Of a stretch of 7,215 bases of DNA, positions 5,020 through 7,215 are shown piece by piece. The DNA comes from Dysgonamonadaceae bacterium. Its GTDB lineage: Bacteria > Bacteroidota > Bacteroidia > Bacteroidales > Azobacteroidaceae. The stretch lies in contig JAISKG010000131.1 of assembly GCA_031261015.1 (NCBI GenBank), forward strand, positions 1 through 7,215, given 5' to 3'. The stretch's first letter is position 1; each line of letters starts with the position of its first letter. Below the pieces are notes generated by a model. It saw only the letters and a list, made by a program, of their open reading frames with translations, did no database searches and was not told the origin of the DNA. Made by a program: the position numbers and the translations under genes.

Positions 5020-6597
5020 TCAAAATTCGGAGCTGAAATGAAACTTGATTTCAGGGAAGTCTTGTTGCGCCATTTGCAGCACATACGACGAATCGGCTAA
5101 GAAAACGTCGCGGCCTTGCTTATCCAAAGCTAAATATTGATGTTTGCGTTTCTTGAAATTCTCCAAAGCTTCCGGCGATGAACTTTCGATCCAGCAGGCT
5201 TTATAAAGCGACAGCGGTTCCCAGCGGCATTGCGCGCCATATTCGTGCAACAAACGATATTGAATCACTTCAAATTGCAGCTGGCCGACTGTTCCGATCA
5301 TTTTCCGTCCGTTGAAAGTGCTGGTAAATAATTGAGCTACACCTTCATCCATCAATTGATCAATACCTTTGTTCAGTTGCTTGGCTTTCATCGGATCGGC
5401 GTTTTCGATGTATTTGAACATTTCGGGTGAAAAACTCGGTAATCCTTTGAAATGCAAGGTTTCTCCAGCAGTTAATGTGTCGCCGATCTTGAAATTGCCG
5501 GTATCGGGCAAACCGATAATATCGCCGGCGTAAGCTTCATCGACTGTTTCTTTTTTCTGCGCCATAAATGCAGTTGCTTGCGTGAATTTCATCATTTTAT
5601 TCAGACGAATGTGCTTATAATTGGCGTTCCGTTCAAATTTTCCCGAACATATTTTCAAAAAAGCAATGCAACTCCGGTGATTCGGATCCATGTTGGCGTG
5701 AATTTTAAAAATAAAGCCGGAAAACGGATCTTCGGGAAGCACAAGGCGTTCTTCAGCAAGTGTCGGTCGGGGCGAAGGCGCAATCTGAACGAAGCAATCC
5801 AACAATTCTTTCACGCCGAAATTATTTAAAGCCGAACCGAAAAATACAGGGGCGAGATCTCCTTTTAAATACGTATTAACATCAAAATCCGAATAAACGC
5901 CGGCGATCAAATCCAAATCGGCGCGCAGTTTTTCAGCCAAATCTTCGCCGATATGTTTTTCCAGTTCGACATTGTTGAGGTCTTTGAATTGAATGGATTC
6001 CGTAACCGTCTGTTTACTTGGTGTATAAAGATCCAATTTTTCTTCGTAAATGTTGTAAACGCCTTTGAATTTAACGCCCATTTCAATCGGCCAACTCAGC
6101 GGGCGAACGTGGATTTGCAATTCCTGTTCCAATTCGTCCAGCAAATCGAACGGATCTTTCCCGTCGCGATCCATTTTATTGACGAATACGATGACCGGCG
6201 TTTTGCGCATCCGGCAGACCTCCATCAATTTGCGTGTTTGCGCTTCCACGCCTTTCGCAATATCGACCACGATAATGACACTATCGACGGCAGTCAATGT
6301 GCGGTAGGTGTCTTCCGCAAAATCTTGGTGGCCGGGCGTATCTAAAATATTGATTTTGTAATCGTTGTAATCGAATCCCATCACCGAAGTAGCGACGGAA
6401 ATTCCGCGTTGCTTTTCAATTTCCATCCAGTCGGAAGTCGCCGTCTTCTTGATTTTATTGGATTTAACGGCGCCTGCTACGTGAATGGCGCCTCCGAAAA
6501 GTAAGAGCTTTTCAGTCAAAGTCGTTTTTCCGGCGTCGGGGTGACTGATGATGGCAAAGGTCCGCCGCCGTTGAATTTCGTTCGTTAATTCGCTCAT
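5020..6597 (-). CDS. prfC: Peptide chain release factor 3
   Basis: RF3 is a translational GTPase that recycles RF1/RF2 from the ribosome after peptide release. The 525 residues match the roughly 529 of E. coli RF3. The GTPase domain shows the P loop SHPDAGKTT (18-26), switch [10 protein letters not shown] (64-72), DTPGH (86-90), NKMD (140-143) and the RF3-type [18 protein letters not shown] (167-184), with GSAL at 254-257. Domains II and III follow, including [17 protein letters not shown] in the C-terminal half. The long [21 protein letters not shown] region and the WPI motif separate it from EF-G, LepA and tetracycline-protection proteins. The ATG at 6597 lies 2 nt after the rfbD stop, so translation is probably coupled. 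The 3' end lies 4 nt from that of the ECF sigma gene, with no hairpin between them. Confidence 0.97.
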   Translation of the reverse strand: MSELTNEIQRRRTFAIISHPDAGKTTLTEKLLLFGGAIHVAGAVKSNKIKKTATSDWMEIEKQRGISVATSVMGFDYNDYKINILDTPGHQDFAEDTYRTLTAVDSVIIVVDIAKGVEAQTRKLMEVCRMRKTPVIVFVNKMDRDGKDPFDLLDELEQELQIHVRPLSWPIEMGVKFKGVYNIYEEKLDLYTPSKQTVTESIQFKDLNNVELEKHIGEDLAEKLRADLDLIAGVYSDFDVNTYLKGDLAPVFFGSALNNFGVKELLDCFVQIAPSPRPTLAEERLVLPEDPFSGFIFKIHANMDPNHRSCIAFLKICSGKFERNANYKHIRLNKMMKFTQATAFMAQKKETVDEAYAGDIIGLPDTGNFKIGDTLTAGETLHFKGLPSFSPEMFKYIENADPMKAKQLNKGIDQLMDEGVAQLFTSTFNGRKMIGTVGQLQFEVIQYRLLHEYGAQCRWEPLSLYKACWIESSSPEALENFKKRKHQYLALDKQGRDVFLADSSYVLQMAQQDFPEIKFHFSSEF

Positions 6598-6599
6598 GA

Positions 6600-7215
6600 T
6601 TAATCAATTAAAAGAGGAATACATTTTTTCAAACTTTCTTCCCATTCGGGAATGATCAGATCGAAAGTTTTTTTAATTTTGCTTTTATTTAAAACACTAT
6701 ACATCGGACGAGTAGCTTTCGTCGGATATTGATCGGTCGTGATCGGATGAACCGTACAGCCGGTGATTCCCGCTAATTGCAAGATTTTTTCCGTGAAATG
6801 GAACCAATCGGTAACTCCTTCATTACTGTAGTGATAAATTCCGGCGGCAAAGGTATTCGTTTTTTCGGAATGAATGATAATGGATAAGATCGCTTGCGCC
6901 AGATCGGCTGCATACGTCGGCGTTCCTCGTTGATCGTAAACTACGTTTAAATCGGAACGTTCCTTGCCGAGGCGCAACATGGTTTTTACAAAATTGTTTC
7001 CGAAAGAAGAATACAACCAGGCCGTCCGCAAAATGATGCTTTCGGGGCAAGTCGCCAGCAAAATTTCCTCGCCTTCGCGTTTGCTTTGGCCGTAAACCGA
7101 CTGAGGATTAGTCGGATCCGTTTCCGTATAAGGACGAGTTGCTTTCCCGTCAAACACATAATCGGTCGATATGTGGATAATCCTGGCTTTTCCGTGAGCT
7201 GCTTCCGCCAAATTG
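6600..7215 (-). CDS. rfbD: dTDP-4-dehydrorhamnose reductase, C-terminal part (runs off right edge)
   Basis: RfbD (RmlD) reduces dTDP-4-keto-L-rhamnose to dTDP-L-rhamnose with NAD(P)H, the last step in making the rhamnose donor for surface polysaccharides. The frame is open to the window edge, giving 204 visible residues that start inside the protein ([19 protein letters not shown]). The N-terminal GxxGxxG nucleotide-binding motif is therefore outside the window. Visible are STDYVFDG (16-23), the extended-SDR catalytic pair in YGQSK (Y41, K45), [14 protein letters not shown], the [14 protein letters not shown] segment, and the C-terminal [14 protein letters not shown] typical of the family. 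A TTG at 7211 is internal, not a start. The gene precedes prfC by 2 nt. No other rhamnose gene is visible in the window. Confidence 0.94.
   Translation of the reverse strand, partial: NLAEAAHGKARIIHISTDYVFDGKATRPYTETDPTNPQSVYGQSKREGEEILLATCPESIILRTAWLYSSFGNNFVKTMLRLGKERSDLNVVYDQRGTPTYAADLAQAILSIIIHSEKTNTFAAGIYHYSNEGVTDWFHFTEKILQLAGITGCTVHPITTDQYPTKATRPMYSVLNKSKIKKTFDLIIPEWEESLKKCIPLLID

Noticed and set aside
5578..6345. Several plus-strand open frames of 80-130 codons within prfC
   Set aside because: They lie antisense to a full-length RF3 with all GTPase motifs intact. They have no promoter or recognisable domain.

Overview
The window looks like chromosomal core sequence from a member of the Bacteroidetes, most likely order Bacteroidales. 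Three things point there. Promoters fit the Bacteroidetes vegetative consensus (-33 TTTG, about 19 nt, -7 TAnnTTTG) rather than TTGACA/TATAAT. NusB is the long form of about 307 residues. A DUF5606 protein sits beside coaE. Genus cannot be read from the sequence. I see no insertion sequence, phage gene, CRISPR array or defence gene.

Layout, left to right. Positions 1-451 (minus) hold the start of an exported, TPR-like helical protein that runs off the left edge. Positions 452-792 hold a divergent promoter region, a tRNA-Gly(GCC) gene with a textbook promoter, a hairpin terminator that works in both directions, and a separate perfect palindrome of the repeat type. Positions 793-1473 (minus) encode an OmpA-family lipoprotein with a glycine zipper. 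Positions 1567-4268 (minus) hold, in transcription order, nusB, yajC, coaE, a DUF5606 gene and a small acidic hypothetical gene. The genes are tightly packed, but good -7 elements also precede nusB, yajC and the DUF5606 gene, so the run is probably several overlapping transcription units. Positions 4269-4508 are a divergent regulatory region. Positions 4509-5015 (plus) encode an ECF sigma factor with no anti-sigma gene beside it. It converges, with a 4-nt gap, on prfC (release factor 3, 5020-6597, minus). prfC follows rfbD (dTDP-4-dehydrorhamnose reductase, cut by the right edge) by 2 nt.

The genes are mostly housekeeping: transcription antitermination (NusB), preprotein translocase accessory (YajC), last step of CoA synthesis (CoaE), translation termination (RF3), dTDP-rhamnose synthesis (RfbD) and envelope anchoring (OmpA-like lipoprotein). 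No clearly new multi-gene system is visible. The points most worth a second look are an internal 50-residue-offset duplication in the small acidic protein, the TTG start of coaE in frame with the yajC stop, the perfect palindrome after the OmpA gene, the inverted repeat that exactly brackets the tRNA promoter -7 box, and the repeats upstream of the lone ECF sigma gene.
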